From the NCBI GenBank assembly GCA_964036045.1, contig OZ038379.1, positions 81,808,562 to 81,872,561 of the forward strand: a stretch of 64,000 nucleotides of DNA, in the 5' to 3' direction. Source of the stretch: Eutreptiella sp. 'Long Island Sound 2002' (lineage: Eukaryota; Euglenozoa; Euglenophyceae; Eutreptiales; Eutreptiaceae). The notes under the pieces are model-generated. The model searched no databases. It was not told where the DNA came from and saw only the letters and a list, made by a program, of their open reading frames with translations. Below, in pieces: positions 10,181 through 20,590 of the stretch (position 1 is the first letter of the stretch; each line of letters starts with the position of its first letter). The position numbers and the translations under genes are program-made.

Positions 10181-10330
10181 GTTTGTAGTGTGCATTTTCG
10201 TGTTCATAAGTTGTTCATAATTCGCGCGTTCATAATTCGAAAAATGCCGTCATAAAACGCCGTGTTGCCGATTTATGAATTATGATTGCGTTTTATGAAC
10301 ACAAATTGTGAACACCTTTTATGAACACAG
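10181..10330 (+). other. Intron of orfN (copy 1), GTTCATAA type
   Basis: 150 bases, donor CTACAG|GTTTGTAG, acceptor GAACACAG. It is phase 0, 16 codons after the conserved DK pair, exactly where copy 2 has its intron. The donor half carries GTTCATAAGTTGTTCATAATTC-like words and the acceptor half TTTATGAATTATGA and TTTTATGAACAC words, which are complementary. Confidence 0.75.
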
Positions 10331-10550
10331 GTCCTGCAGTCAATTGTTGACTGCAAAAATTTTAGTGGTGCGACAGCTGGGTGCCGGCAGCGGTCCTCCT
10401 TGGTGGGGACCAGCCGTGGCTCCGGCGGCTGCTGGGAATCGGCGTGGCTCCCCAAGTGGGGAGCATTTTCAACGAGGCCATGCGTGACAACACGGCCAAG
10501 CGGTGGAATGGCGTCGCTGCTCGGAGGACAACGCAGTCGGACGCGAACAA
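10331..10550 (+). CDS. orfN (copy 1), exon 2, with one frameshift
   Basis: Begins VLQSIVDCKNFSGATAG in phase with exon 1. It must then shift frame once near 10370-10400 to reach LLGGDQPWLRRLLGIGVAPQ and VGSIFNEAMRDNTAKRWNGV. Copy 2 has LGGDSPWVRRIIGITPAPQ and VGSLYNEGIWDSN at the same place, which fixes the frame. The homology ends near RRTTQSDAN, after which the Ser-rich frame takes over. Confidence 0.5.
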
Positions 10551-11072
10551 TCATCGTCGACAACATGTCGCAAAGAACGGCCGTCAACACCAGATGCTGC
10601 TGAATCCTCCTCTGAGGGATATTCAACATCAACCAGCTCAAACATGTCCACAGAGTCTTCAAGCAGTGGTGATAGTACCAGCCAGGGTAGTGGCACTAGT
10701 GCATCCAAGCCCAACACAGACTCCTCTGAAGGGAGTTCGATGGATGCCTTGGTGAGTGCCATGCCGGGTCAGCGCGCCACGTCAAGCAATCCTGTCCCAC
10801 AGGCTGTGCCAGCACACTTCGAACAATAGGCAACGCAACCTGCTGCCCCAACAAAATGTGCAAAGTTTCAACCTTTGGCCAAAAATCCGGTGCTGCAAGG
10901 CTATGGAACGCAGCTGAAGGCCATGGGGTACAATCGTATTGAGACATTGAAGTTCATTACAGTGGACGACATGGATGAGATGGGCATGCTGGTTGGACAT
11001 CGCCGACTTCTACTAAATGCTGTTGCAGGGGTTGCTGAAGGTCCACACGGGGCAGTACACACTTCTTCATAG
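10551..11072 (+). CDS. Ser-rich region plus C-terminal SAM domain (copy 1)
   Basis: The frame runs through a Ser/Thr-rich low-complexity part (SSSSGDSTSQGSGTSASKPN), one TAG at 10827-10829, then to TAG at 11070-11072. The last part reads GYGTQLKAMGYNRIETLKFI, then TVDDMDEMGMLVGHRRLLLN, then AVAGV. This matches the second half of a sterile alpha motif: a loop/helix ending in the acidic DDMDEMG, then G-H-R and a terminal helix. SAM domains mediate homo- or hetero-oligomerisation and sometimes RNA binding. The frame is probably the C-terminus of orfN, but the junction with exon 2 is in another phase, so a further intron or frameshift is needed. No counterpart remains in copy 2. Confidence 0.5.
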
Positions 11073-11612
11073 TGTGGCACTGCGGCAAGTGGCCCAGATG
11101 TCACACAATGTCACGGTCACGGGGACAGAGCCATACTCCCTATAGTATGGTCTTGTTGGGTGATTGACCAAGATGTCCGTACATGTTTAGGTTCCTCTCA
11201 GGTAAGTGCATGGATACTGCAGGTGTGTTGTGATCCCGCTGTGTATCCCTAACAATCTTTTTGTGTATCCAGTGTGTATCCCCAAAAAAAAATTTGTGTA
11301 TCTCGCGTTCTCCGGATACACACTAACATATAGTCTGGTAGAGGGGAGGAGGGCAGGCGAGTGGGTGGGGGATAAGTAGGGGGCGGGGGGGGCTTTTTTC
11401 GTGCATGGTGTCGTTCCTTACCCCTTTGCCGAAGTGATTCATGTGAGAAGTAGTGCGCATCATCAATGCAGATCGCTTTGTACCGGATCTCAGGTACTAT
11501 CTTGGAAAATGGTTGGGAGGAGGACATGATTTGCTAGAAAACTGGAGAATCTCTTGCCTCACATGCGACTCCGACTACTTCACCCCCTATTGTTGAAGGT
11601 CAAGATCCTCTT
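11073..11612. other. Non-coding stretch with right GGATACACA flank
   Basis: 11238-11345 carries TGTGTATCC words (inverse of the left cluster) and GGATACACACTAACATATAG followed by TCTGG. The rest, including a minus-strand frame at 11249-11527, shows no recognised protein. Confidence 0.5.
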
Positions 11613-11980
11613 TCAGAGCCTAAAAAGAATGTTGCACTTGCCCCCTCCTCGGAGCCGAAAGCTGAAGAAGAGAATGTCCTCCCTCAGTACCCTCCAACTC
11701 CAAGGACCCGCCGCCATCCGGGCGTTCGGCGAAGGACAATGTTGACCCCCCACCCCCACCCCCACCAAGGCAAGGTTGCCTCCTCTGATCCCACCACGGA
11801 TGGTGACAACCGTCGGTATGTGTCCATCCGTGGGAAGAGAGTCCAGGTCCCTTAGGGGTACCCCACGGAAGCATAGGGTCAGTGGGAGCGCGGCCAAGTG
11901 TGCATTGATAGTCTCACCAAGAACATCAAACAGATTCTCTATTAGGCTTGTGTGCGGAACACCAATCCACATGCAAAGTG
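11613..11980 (-). CDS. Ubiquitin-like domain fragment
   Basis: On the minus strand ATG at 11972 opens a 119-codon frame. Reading TLCMWIGVPHTSLIENLFDV, then an Ala/Leu helix, then LTLCFRGVPLRDLDSLPTDG, then HIPTVVTIRGGIRGG gives the order of a ubiquitin fold. That order is a first strand pair, a helix beginning with an IEN-type motif, the strand xLxFxGxxL, a short turn, and a last strand ending in an Arg-Gly-Gly. An upstream TGA is adjacent to the preceding codons, so the first strand may be partly missing or on another exon. After the RGG the frame turns Gly/Val-rich and ends in TAA or TAG without further pattern. A second ubiquitin-like frame lies at 60961 within retroelement-like sequence. 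This one may be a relic of the same kind. Confidence 0.4.
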
Positions 11981-13494
11981 TAAGTCATCAGACTCGAAGT
12001 CTGATTTGATCTACAAGCGTGTATTTGCTGATTTCTTGTAGTTGGTGAATGTTTTGTAGCACATTCTTCTCCTCTTTTCACTCTTCTTCTCTTTTCTCCT
12101 CTCCTCTCAAGTCACCCTTCATGCCACGGCGCCATTGCTTTATCCATGCCGGAGGTCCCCCAGATGTCTGTTGGGGCTATATGCTTCACCTCCTCCGGTA
12201 GCAATGATGCTTGTTGGGTGGTTCTTGTTGTTCTCTTTTCTTTTTTTTTCTGAAAAAAGGTGTGTGCAATTTACGCTAAAAACAAAAAAAGTGCACGCAG
12301 CTTGCACAAAATTTTTTTGACTTATTTCCACACGCGGCCTGCACCAAAAAAAGTGCACTTGAGTTACATGAGGCAAAAACGTACGCGATCTATGCTTTGG
12401 TCCGCAAGCTACGCTTTCTTCTTTGGGGCGTCCCGCTTCTGATCCTTGATTTTCTATGGTTTCACCGTTTGAGTACTTTTTTGTAACCCGATTTTGCACT
12501 ATGCTCTGAGCCCTGTGCGACACAATTTTCGCCGCCTTGCCCAACCTACACCCCCATTGTGAGGAGGAACCAGGTTACATATTATGCTTTGCTGGTGGCA
12601 GAAGCCAACCACTTCTGTGTGTGTCACCATACATTGGTCTGCATGATTCACTCAAACCCATATTTATGCATTAAACGTAAGTTTGACTCCCCCTGTGATG
12701 ATCGCACTGGATACATTGAATTCCGTTTGGCTGCATTGGTTGCTGTGCTTGTGCACCGGGCAGTATGACCGGGGTGTTTCACAGCGCAGACACACATCAC
12801 CCAGGCCACATGCACGGGTCACATTGTCCAAACAATCTCGGGGCAGGCCAGCACTCCTTCAGCCCAGCACGCAAAAAATCCCAGTAAGCTGCGCAGATGC
12901 TTAAGGGCCAGAACCAGCTGCAGTCCGAAATGCAGTCCATGAATCACGTTGCAGATTTGTGTGGTTTGATGAATTGATGACGTTGTGCCCCCAATAATTT
13001 TGGTCGATTTCGGCTTCACTTGTCAATCCCATGGGATGGAACCAAATTGGGCCACCCTGTCTGAAGAGGAGGGCAAAGGGAGACAAAGGAATTTCACAGC
13101 ACCGGCAAAAAGCAACATTGCCTTTGGCAAAGACGGCACAGCTCAGAGCCACAAGCGGTGCATAACTAAATAGCAATAAAGGCGTGAAACGTCGTGTCAG
13201 CGTAACTCATTGCACAGACCAATTGATTGCAGTTCATGAGGGTTTTGGCCTTTGTTTACTCTGAGTCTATGTGAGTGCGAGTACAGTTGCCAAAAATGTT
13301 GAAAATATTGAAAATTGTGGAATCTAGTGCACATGAAGCATTGTGTACTTTGTAGTTCAAGAACACACACACTCTCTCCGACGTGCCATGGAGCAAGTCA
13401 CGGTGGCACGTTATTTGGACATGGCCCAACACGCCATCCATCGCATCGTGCAGAGGAGTGCCCGCAGCACACCTGACCATGGCATGGCATTTCA
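11981..13494. other. Gene-poor stretch
   Basis: No supported gene. It has a pyrimidine-rich tract at 12060-12115 and two copies of an AAAAAAAGTGCAC word near 12286 and 12347 in AT-rich sequence. The Lys/Asn-rich minus-strand frame at 12140-12544 shows no domain. Confidence 0.45.
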
Positions 13495-13779
13495 ATGCCC
13501 AAGCACCGTTTGCGCGTGCCCATACCCCGCCTTCGTGTCTTGCAACTGTGCCATGCCCTCATGTGCCAGGCTGCCAATGTCATGATGTGCCGAGGCACTG
13601 TGGGTGTCCGCTGGGACGGCGCCCTTTTTGACTGTGACTTCAATTTGGCCCTGGAGCTGCCACACTTGGGGAGTGCCAAGACGCTCTTCGAACTTGACTC
13701 TTTCGACAGCCTGACGGACAAGCCCATTGCAACTGGGCCCCATTGCTACGGGTGCACTGCAGGGGCAGGCTCCAGCTGA
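13495..13779 (+). CDS. Hypothetical protein fragment
   Basis: A 95-codon plus-strand frame with an ordinary amino-acid mix (VGVRWDGALFDCDFNLALEL, then PHLGSAKTLFELDSFDSLTD) that looks more protein-like than the overlapping Cys/Pro-rich frames. It has no family match that I recognise and no second block to confirm it. It may be an exon of a decayed gene or chance. Confidence 0.2.
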   Translation: MPKHRLRVPIPRLRVLQLCHALMCQAANVMMCRGTVGVRWDGALFDCDFNLALELPHLGSAKTLFELDSFDSLTDKPIATGPHCYGCTAGAGSS

Positions 13780-15396
13780 CAAGGGGCCACGGCATAAGTG
13801 CCTGCACACTTATGCCCGGAAAGGGGCCGCTGGCACAGGGTCTTGCTTCATCGTCACGAGTGGGGAGTCAGGACAGATCGGACAGGACAGGACAGGCTGA
13901 CCGAGGACGTCTGTCCGGCAACTGCCGTCAGTTACCCTCCAACCGCCATCTTGAGCTCACAGGCAGAACAGCTTATGGAATGCTGGGGAACATCCCTTTG
14001 CAGGTCCGTGGTTTGGTTCTTACTGAGTGGGTGGGGGGCTGGGTGGGTGGGCGCGTCAGTCAGTGAGTCAGTGGAGTGGGTAATTGTGTGTGTGGGTGGT
14101 GTGTGGGTGTCTGATGAGCGTGGACACTCATTCTCTGCCGTTGAGACAAATCCCTGATTTTAGTGCGGTTTTTGTTGCGTGTGTGCGCGCGCCTGTGCGT
14201 GCGTTTGGGTATCTCCTCAGGTAGTTCAGCAAGACCGTGTGTCAGTGCTCAGGCCTGCACTGTGCAAGGACTCAAGTGCCTGCCAATGTCTTGTTGGTAG
14301 CAAGGCCCGGCGCTGCCCCTGCACATTGGCACTGCACATGCCCATGCCGCTTGCCATACCTCTGTTGTTCTGTTGGCTTCGTCACAGCGCCAGTGTGGCT
14401 GGTGTCGGCGCCCATGACGCAGCGTGCTTCAACCTGCACTGCAGGCGGCACACTGCTGACAAAAGGGCAGCCCAGTGCCATCCCTGCACCACCAACACCC
14501 ACAAGCAGTGAGCCTTTTACTGAGGCACCATCGCGTGAACAAACACACTGTGTGTCATGACCCCTTTGCATCCATCCCCCACCCCCACTTGTGTTCCGAT
14601 GTGGTGCCTTTGAATCAAATTGCCTATTCTCTTGATTTCACAGACACCTCTCGGCTCTTGCTGTTGTATTCCATCCACAAGCGGTCACAAATGACCGTGG
14701 TCACACTTTTTACAAATCAGAGGCTTCATTCTACCACATGGCTGTGTGAGGAGCCAGCCATTTGCGTCTTTTCGGCTCTACAGCAAGGGTGGAAGAGGGT
14801 TGGAGGACACCTACCGGACAGGGACAAGGGGTCAAAACTAGGCCTTCTGGGAGAGAAGTGGGTGTGGCCAGAGCGGGCCTTAATAGAAAAAAGGGGATTC
14901 AGGTAATTGGGTTGCTGAAAAGAATGCCCTCTGGAACCAGCAGCAATATGATAGCCAGCAGGTGACTGCTCAGGGGCAAGTTTCTGAGAGGCTTTGTCAT
15001 ACAGTGGGTTTCGGGTCGGTCCCAAAGGGGGCTGCTTATTCAAAGTGCTTGTTTCGTGAGCCCTACTTCATATGTTTTGTTGGAGGGTCTCAGCGAAAAG
15101 GCTCCCCCTTTCCTCTTATAAGTAGCCCCCGTCTTGGTGACCGGAATCGCCGGAACGTGCTGGACACGGATGGGCCGTCTCCTCAGTTTGGGTACGCGAC
15201 TCCCCCCCCCCCTCCCTGCCCTCCGGGCCCACTTAGTTACCAAGGGTCAATAGCTACCGGCCATACATATGGTGGCGCCGAAGGCGCCCGAAAATTTTTT
15301 TCATTCCCCTTGCCAACATAGCATCCCTCCCCGCCCAGGCGGTGGAGCACCCCAACGCTATACTTGAACCAAACCTTGACTCTAACACCCACCCCA
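13780..15396. other. Gene-poor stretch
   Basis: Short GGACA repeats at 13871-13900, GT-rich sequence at 14030-14110 and 14160-14220, a GGCGCC-GAA-GGCGCC hairpin near 15273-15287, and C tracts. No frame is convincing. Confidence 0.45.
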
Positions 15397-15399
15397 ACC

Positions 15400-15466
15400 C
15401 TCAGCATGCTCCTAACCCTACACCTAACCCTACCCACTTACCCATGACCCTAACCCTAGCCCTAAT
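15400..15466 (+). repeat. Interstitial telomere-like tract (CCCTAA)
   Basis: Degenerate CCTAACCCTA repeats with point changes, ending CCCTAACCCTAGCCCTAA. This matches TTAGGG-type telomere repeats of many eukaryotes. It is embedded between ordinary sequence, so it is not a chromosome end here. Confidence 0.6.
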
Positions 15467-15611
15467 CAAGACTGAATATTGGGACCGAGCTGGTGGGGGA
15501 GGGAACATCCGCTATGACTGGTGAGGGACATCAAGAATGATTCACACATTGATGGCTCTTGACTAAGTGAAATCAACTTGCAAGTGAACCCCATCACCAC
15601 GAGGCCCACTT

Positions 15612-15930
15612 TCAAGGCTTTTTGGACTTCTGAAGGGCCAAAATACCCCAAAGTGGGCTCAAAATGGGCTCATTTCACCCGTTTGTGCACCCCAAATGGT
15701 CTAGGATGAGGTTTCGAAAAATGCGTTTTTGACCCATTTCTGACCCATTTTTGGTCCCAAAACAGCCCATTTTCAAGGCATTTGGGGATTTTCGGAGGAC
15801 CAAAATGGGCCACCACAAGCTCAAAACGGTCCAAAAACACTTGTTTTAGCGTCGCACATGGTCTAGGATCATTTTTTAGAAAAGTCATCTTTTTGCCCCT
15901 GCTGGACCCTGTTGACCCATTTGGGCACCC
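15612..15930. repeat. ~161-bp tandem duplication
   Basis: Two diverged copies starting at 15612 (TCAAGGCTTTTTGGACTTC) and 15773 (TCAAGGCATTTGGGGATTTT). Both contain a CCAAAAT...TGGTCTAGGAT core and are rich in TTTTGACCCATT words. A/T- and C-rich sequence continues to about 16340 with no gene. Confidence 0.6.
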
Positions 15931-16494
15931 ACCTGTTTGGGCTTGAGGTTGCAGCTTGCCGCAGCCTAGTGGGCCTAGGTTTTGGGATCTAGGCGTCCGT
16001 TTGGGCAATTCTGAGGGGTGGAAACCACCAAAAGTGGGGGGTTGCGGGTGGAGTAGGTGCCCTTGGAATCGCATTTTGAGCCATGTAGCCAAATATAGGG
16101 CCTATTCTTGGTTTGTGGCTGTCGGCAATTGGAGCTTCTGGGGGCTTTTTTGGGCCGTTTCCGGGACATATCATGGAGTTAGAGGGCCGCAAAGAGCCGT
16201 TGACACGGGGAAGTCAAGCCGCACGTGGACTGTATCCACCGTTTCCCTTCCTTTGGCCGTTTTGAATGGGTTCTAGGGCTTTTTTGGCTCAAAAATGGCT
16301 GTTTTTGGCCCTAAATTGCAGTTTTTGAAACTGAGGTCCGCCACTTGCGAATCCCGTTCCCGGCCGCCACCATTGAGTTTCTTGCTCAAACTTTGTGTGA
16401 TCGTACTTCACACCCATGCGTACCATCTACCAAAGTTTCAGCCGAATTTGAAGCACCACGACGGAGTTCTGATTTTTCCCCATTTCGCGCGTGC

Positions 16495-16532
16495 TGCTTG
16501 CTGCTTGCTTGCTGCTTGCTGCTTGCTGCTAA
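16495..16532. repeat. GCTTGCT microsatellite
   Basis: Seven-base GCTTGCT/GCTGCTT units in a short uninterrupted run. Confidence 0.75.
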
Positions 16533-16598
16533 ACCCGGTAGGTCCACCCTAGACACTAAAAAGGGTTATAAAACCAAGACTGGTTCCACTAGCTCGGT

Positions 16599-16640
16599 GA
16601 CCCTAACCCTACCCCTAACCCTAGCCCTAGCTCTCACCCC
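16599..16640 (+). repeat. Second interstitial telomere-like tract
   Basis: TGACCCTAACCCTACCCCTA followed by ACCCTAGCCCTAG, on the same strand as the tract at 15400 and about 1.2 kb away. C-rich tracts (up to about 18 C near 16779-16797) follow. Confidence 0.6.
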
Positions 16641-16859
16641 TGAGGGTGGGCAAGGGGAGGTAACGGGAGCCTATGCCCCCCCCCAACTACCCAAATTGCC
16701 CCACCTGGACCGGCCCCCCAACCGACCCTCCCGACCCCCCCCTCCCATCGCCCCTCCCTGAACCCCCCCACTCCAATGCCCCCCCCCCCCCCCCCCAAGG
16801 GCCTTCGGCCCACTTCTACTGGGGGGGGGGGGTGGTCGCGTACAAAAGCGAGGAGACGG

Positions 16860-17093
16860 CCCCCCCGTGGTGCTGGAATCTTCTACCAGAAGTTTGTTTT
16901 GGAGCATTGTCCAAAGGCACTGCAGCACCATAGCATAGGAAATCAGATATGCTTGTCAACCTTTTCGGATAGTGTATTTCCGGTTTTTTCACATTTGTTT
17001 GCCCCATTTATCAATAGATATGCTGAAGGCTATCTTTATGCAATGGTGAGTGGTGATATTACCAGGCACATTCCTGAATGGGCGCTTGTTTAG
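16860..17093 (+). pseudogene. Decayed coding fragment
   Basis: The frame includes YQKFVLEHCPKALQHHSIGN, then FPVFSHLFAPFINRYAEGYL, ending in TAG at 17091-17093. The residue mix is protein-like, and similar pieces seem to continue in other frames to about 17340 (a hydrophobic stretch MCCMCVSSPFLVHLYLLLCV). No family is recognised, so this is a low-confidence relic. Confidence 0.2.
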
Positions 17094-17929
17094 ACTGTAT
17101 TACCAGTGATTCGTGCTTTTTGTTTGTCTTGGACTGCCTTGGCGGGGGGCCATATTATGTGCTGTGCACAAGGGCTGTACAGGAACATACCCAAGTACGA
17201 TACTATTGCATACTAGCCCTAATTATGGCCCTTGTGCCGCGTTATGTGCTGCATGTGTGTTTCATCCCCATTCCTAGTACATTTGTATTTGTTATTGTGT
17301 GTGCCAATAGATTTGTTCGGCGTTCCTTGTTCAGGGGTCTCCCCCACTTTGCCATCTAGGATCTCATGCCCACATCAATGGAAAGGGAGTATCGGGTGTG
17401 CTCACCTTCCTAGCGTCCTAACTCACATGGCCGCGGCCTCATTGCATCTCCCGACACCAATCAAGGGTGATGAGGAAACTACTGATTTGGAGCCTAACAC
17501 CGATGATACTTATTTATGTCAGTTGTGTGCACGCAAGGAGACCCTATAATGCTTGCAATGCATGTGCTTTTCACTATGCTGTGAGGTGGTGTCAACTCGA
17601 AATTGAGGGGCTTGTGTGATTGTGGGGGTGGAAAGAAAGGTTTTTCTAATATTATGGGGGCATAATATTCTTTTTTTTATGGGCAAGGCCGAGCGCCCCC
17701 ATGGTCTGCTTTTTTGGTGGATGGTGTTTTTTGGCTGGTTCTTATTTAAGAACCATTTACTACGAAAGAAGTGTGCAATTGAACAAAAAAATCCAACACC
17801 GCAAAAGTGGTCCAAGTGGTCTCCCACTCTAGTACCCATGGCACCACATTGCCTCAAAATCTGGAACTGGACAGGGTTGTGATTTTAGACATGTTATGTA
17901 AGCCGTGACCTTGGAAAATTCGATCAGAT
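17094..17929. other. Non-coding or decayed stretch
   Basis: Nothing that I can support as a gene. An AT-rich segment with homopolymer T lies near 17640-17760. Confidence 0.4.
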
Positions 17930-18450
17930 TTGAGACCCCCCCTTCGTGCCTCACCTCAACGAGATAGTTGTGAAACGGTTTCAATGCATGCTGAAGCACA
18001 CCCTACAAGTAAAGAATTCCGCTCCTTGGGTGTGGGTGTGCACACCATAGACAACACCAATCCGGGACCCTTCATTCTTCAACGCATTTCATGGGCCAAC
18101 GCACTACTTGAACGAGTGCATGGAGCCTACGGAAACTTTGACAGGCGATGCCAAATTGAAGCCACCAGGACAAATGCCACAAGATTGCAACCGGCGGAGA
18201 TTTTACCGGTGCACCCAACAGGCATTCATCCCTTTGAGACTAAGGTGCCAAATGCTATCAAACACTACTAAATTAAATGCTACTAAACTACAGACCTGTT
18301 GGTGGGTTTGGGAAGTACCAAGGGCTGCAAGACCATTGCAATTCGCAAGGATTGGGGGTTGCCACACATATGCATCGATACATTCAACGAAATTGAACAT
18401 GGCCTGCTCCTATGTGCACCAACGAGGCATGCACATGTCTATTTACGTCT
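17930..18450 (+). pseudogene. Decayed coding fragment
   Basis: First frame to 18271 (GPFILQRISWANALLERVHG, FDRRCQIEATRTNATRLQPA). After at least one frame change come KDWGLPHICIDTFNEIEHGL and LLCAPTRHAHVYL near 18340-18450. The pieces look like protein, are broken by stops of all kinds (TAA near 18269-18300) and match no family that I know. Probably a transposon relic. Confidence 0.2.
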
Positions 18451-19800
18451 AGTGCCGTGCCGACATTGAAAAAAATGAGCACATAATCCGACAATGCATT
18501 GAGTGGTCTCGCGCTCATGACACAAACAAAACGTTCCCTTGGCATGGGCAACCAACATACTAGGGCTTAGCCCTCCAGAGCCATGGCCCTTGTGCCTCAT
18601 GTTGTGCAGTTTGGCACCAACATTCTAGGCACTAGACAACGGGCAAATTCACTCTTTTTGCAAGCTTTGCATTGAAGCATTGTTTCTGTCCTCATGGGCG
18701 GGAAGAGTTTGAGGCATTGGCGAAGTTTTCTCTGTGTGCTTGCTATCACCCTCATATACTATTGCGCATCAGCCCCCCCCCCCCGATCTGACGGGGCCTT
18801 TTCTATGTTGTTTGTAATTTTTTTGTTTTTTGCGCTCTGCTTGTAGGTGTGCTTGTCTGCACACAGGAATTGAGGGATTCCACTTCCCCTTCATGGTTCC
18901 AATTCACGAGGAGCAAAAGAAGGACACGGTGACATGTCCACTATGGATTTGGAGACCATCGGAGGTCCTAATCGACGGTGTGCTGCAAGAACCTCATCAT
19001 GTCTTAGGAGGCCCATAGTGCCCCCTATCATTTTAGCGAAAAAAGGGGTGTTAGGTGGTTTTTTGCATATGCTAAAATAGAGGTGCAAATTTGCATTTTT
19101 GCATTAGGCTGGGCTCTATAGAGGCCACACCTGGTGTAAGTCATTTTGGGCCCCAATATTGCACCTTGTAGGTTGCTGGACTTTGCAGAGCCCAGGCTAC
19201 AAGTTATTCCATGTGTGCCAACCCCCCTGGCAACAAATCACCCATGCATACATTGGTCGAGTGGCTGCGCGACATGTAGCTGGGTGAAACGGTATACCTT
19301 TGTCGCTGCCGTAACATAGTCGGCCTAAATGCCATCACCGATCCGTTCAGCACGAACAGGCCTCAAGGATACAACGCCTGCATACATGAGTATTGGGCAA
19401 TAAAGGCACATGCTGCCAGGCACCACATCATCCAAGTGAAATGCCAACACCATGCCTTTATTAGGACTTTCAAAAAGTCTGGGTTTTGCAAAGCCCAGTA
19501 TTCATATACTGGGTTCTTAAGGGGTGCATATTCTGGTTTCTATGTTGGCTGGGCTCTGCAGAGCCCACACCTTAACAATGTACCATTTTGGCCCGTGTTG
19601 TACATAATAGCACTATGAGACTGTGAATTTTATTTTACAACTGGTCTGTTGTTATATGTTGTGCATGCCTTTTGTGTTGTGTTGTTGCCGTATCCTGTTG
19701 TAAATGGTGCCAATGTGGTATTCCGTAAGTATCAGAGTTGGCACCTGTTTAGGAGCACAAAACAACGCACCTTAGACTGTTTGCACATTGGTATATTTGC
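18451..19800. repeat. Non-coding stretch with GGGCTCTGCAGAGCCC-type palindromes
   Basis: Imperfect palindromes at about 19111-19124, 19178-19193, 19481-19496 (GGGTTTTGCAAAGCCC) and 19551-19566 (GGGCTCTGCAGAGCCC, perfect). Related words occur at 55-57 kb. No gene is supported. Confidence 0.65.
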
Positions 19801-19835
19801 AAATTAGTGATGCGATGTTTGTATTGTTTTGGGGG

Positions 19836-20452
19836 CTGTGAGTGTATTGGAGTCCCAAGACACATTTTCTGCGCTGGCCGTGCGCTTAGCCCAACCAAGC
19901 TGTGTACAAGAGATATAGCAGGGGGCAATCACCAAGTACGCCTCCGAGGTCCTCCCCCCGGATGAGTGTTGCGAGCTCATCCTCAACTTGCGTGCGCCCA
20001 AATCCGCTTGGCGCACGCTCTCGGAACTGTACACCCTCCGGGGGCTGAAGTACACCGCGACCACCGGCCTTCCATTCCCCCGTCCGATTTGCCCTGAGAG
20101 GGCTTTCTAGCAGCGCTGGCAAGATCTACTGGCCCCCTTGGAGCTAGCCCCCGCAGTGAGCACTTCGGATCCCAAGGCCACGGGCATCAGTTGGCCGTGG
20201 GCATCATGGCTGCGCTACAATGCTAGCCAACCCCCGTTGTGCGGCATGATCCATTGGTCGTTCCCCCTGACTTTCATTGTCAGGCGGGATGGCTACCCCT
20301 GCGCAGGCGGGGAGTGGTCCCAATTGTTTGTGTCCATCGCCAACATGGGCCTTTGGGGAAGAATTCCCGCCTACGTGTGGGTCATCGGCCTCGCTATGTG
20401 CAGGGACAAAGCGATGGCTACCCTAGCAACCCTTTATGAAGACAATTCTAAG
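19836..20452 (+). pseudogene. orfN (copy 2), exon 1, with two amber codons
   Basis: Homologous to exon 1 of orfN at 9450-10180 over its C-terminal two-thirds. Shared blocks are KYTATTGLPFPRPI, LLAPLELAP, IVRRDGYPCAGGEWSQLFV and PAYVWVIGLAMCRDK. The frame is continuous from about 19836 except for TAG at 19916-19918 and at 20108-20110. At these sites copy 1 has Lys and Asp, so the TAGs are not at conserved positions. No TAA or TGA occurs in the matching frame. The N-terminal part of copy 1 is missing or too diverged to see. It ends at a donor in the same codon position as copy 1. Confidence 0.6.
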
Positions 20453-20590
20453 GTGTGCCGCGTACACACCGTGTTGTTCCGGCGACGTTCCGATAACTTG
20501 TTCCGGCGACGTTCCGGCGACGTTCAAGTGTTTTGTTGGAATCGCCACCGGAACAATCTGGTTCCAACAAAATTGATGTTTTTTTCTTAG
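20453..20590 (+). other. Intron of orfN (copy 2), GTTCCGGCGACGTTCC type
   Basis: 138 bases, donor CTAAG|GTGTGCC, acceptor TTTTTTCTTAG. It contains TTGTTCCGGCGACGTTCC-type words three times in the first half and the complement (GGAATCGCCACCGGAACAA) in the second half. It lies at the identical codon as the 10181-10330 intron, but its repeat motif is unrelated to GTTCATAA. Confidence 0.75.

Noticed and set aside
15400-16640. Chromosome end
   Set aside because: Telomere-like tracts are short, degenerate and followed by long ordinary sequence on both sides.
18055-18066. Second NPGP motif (DNTNPGPF)
   Set aside because: The preceding residues do not fit D-(V/I)-E-x, so it is not a 2A motif.
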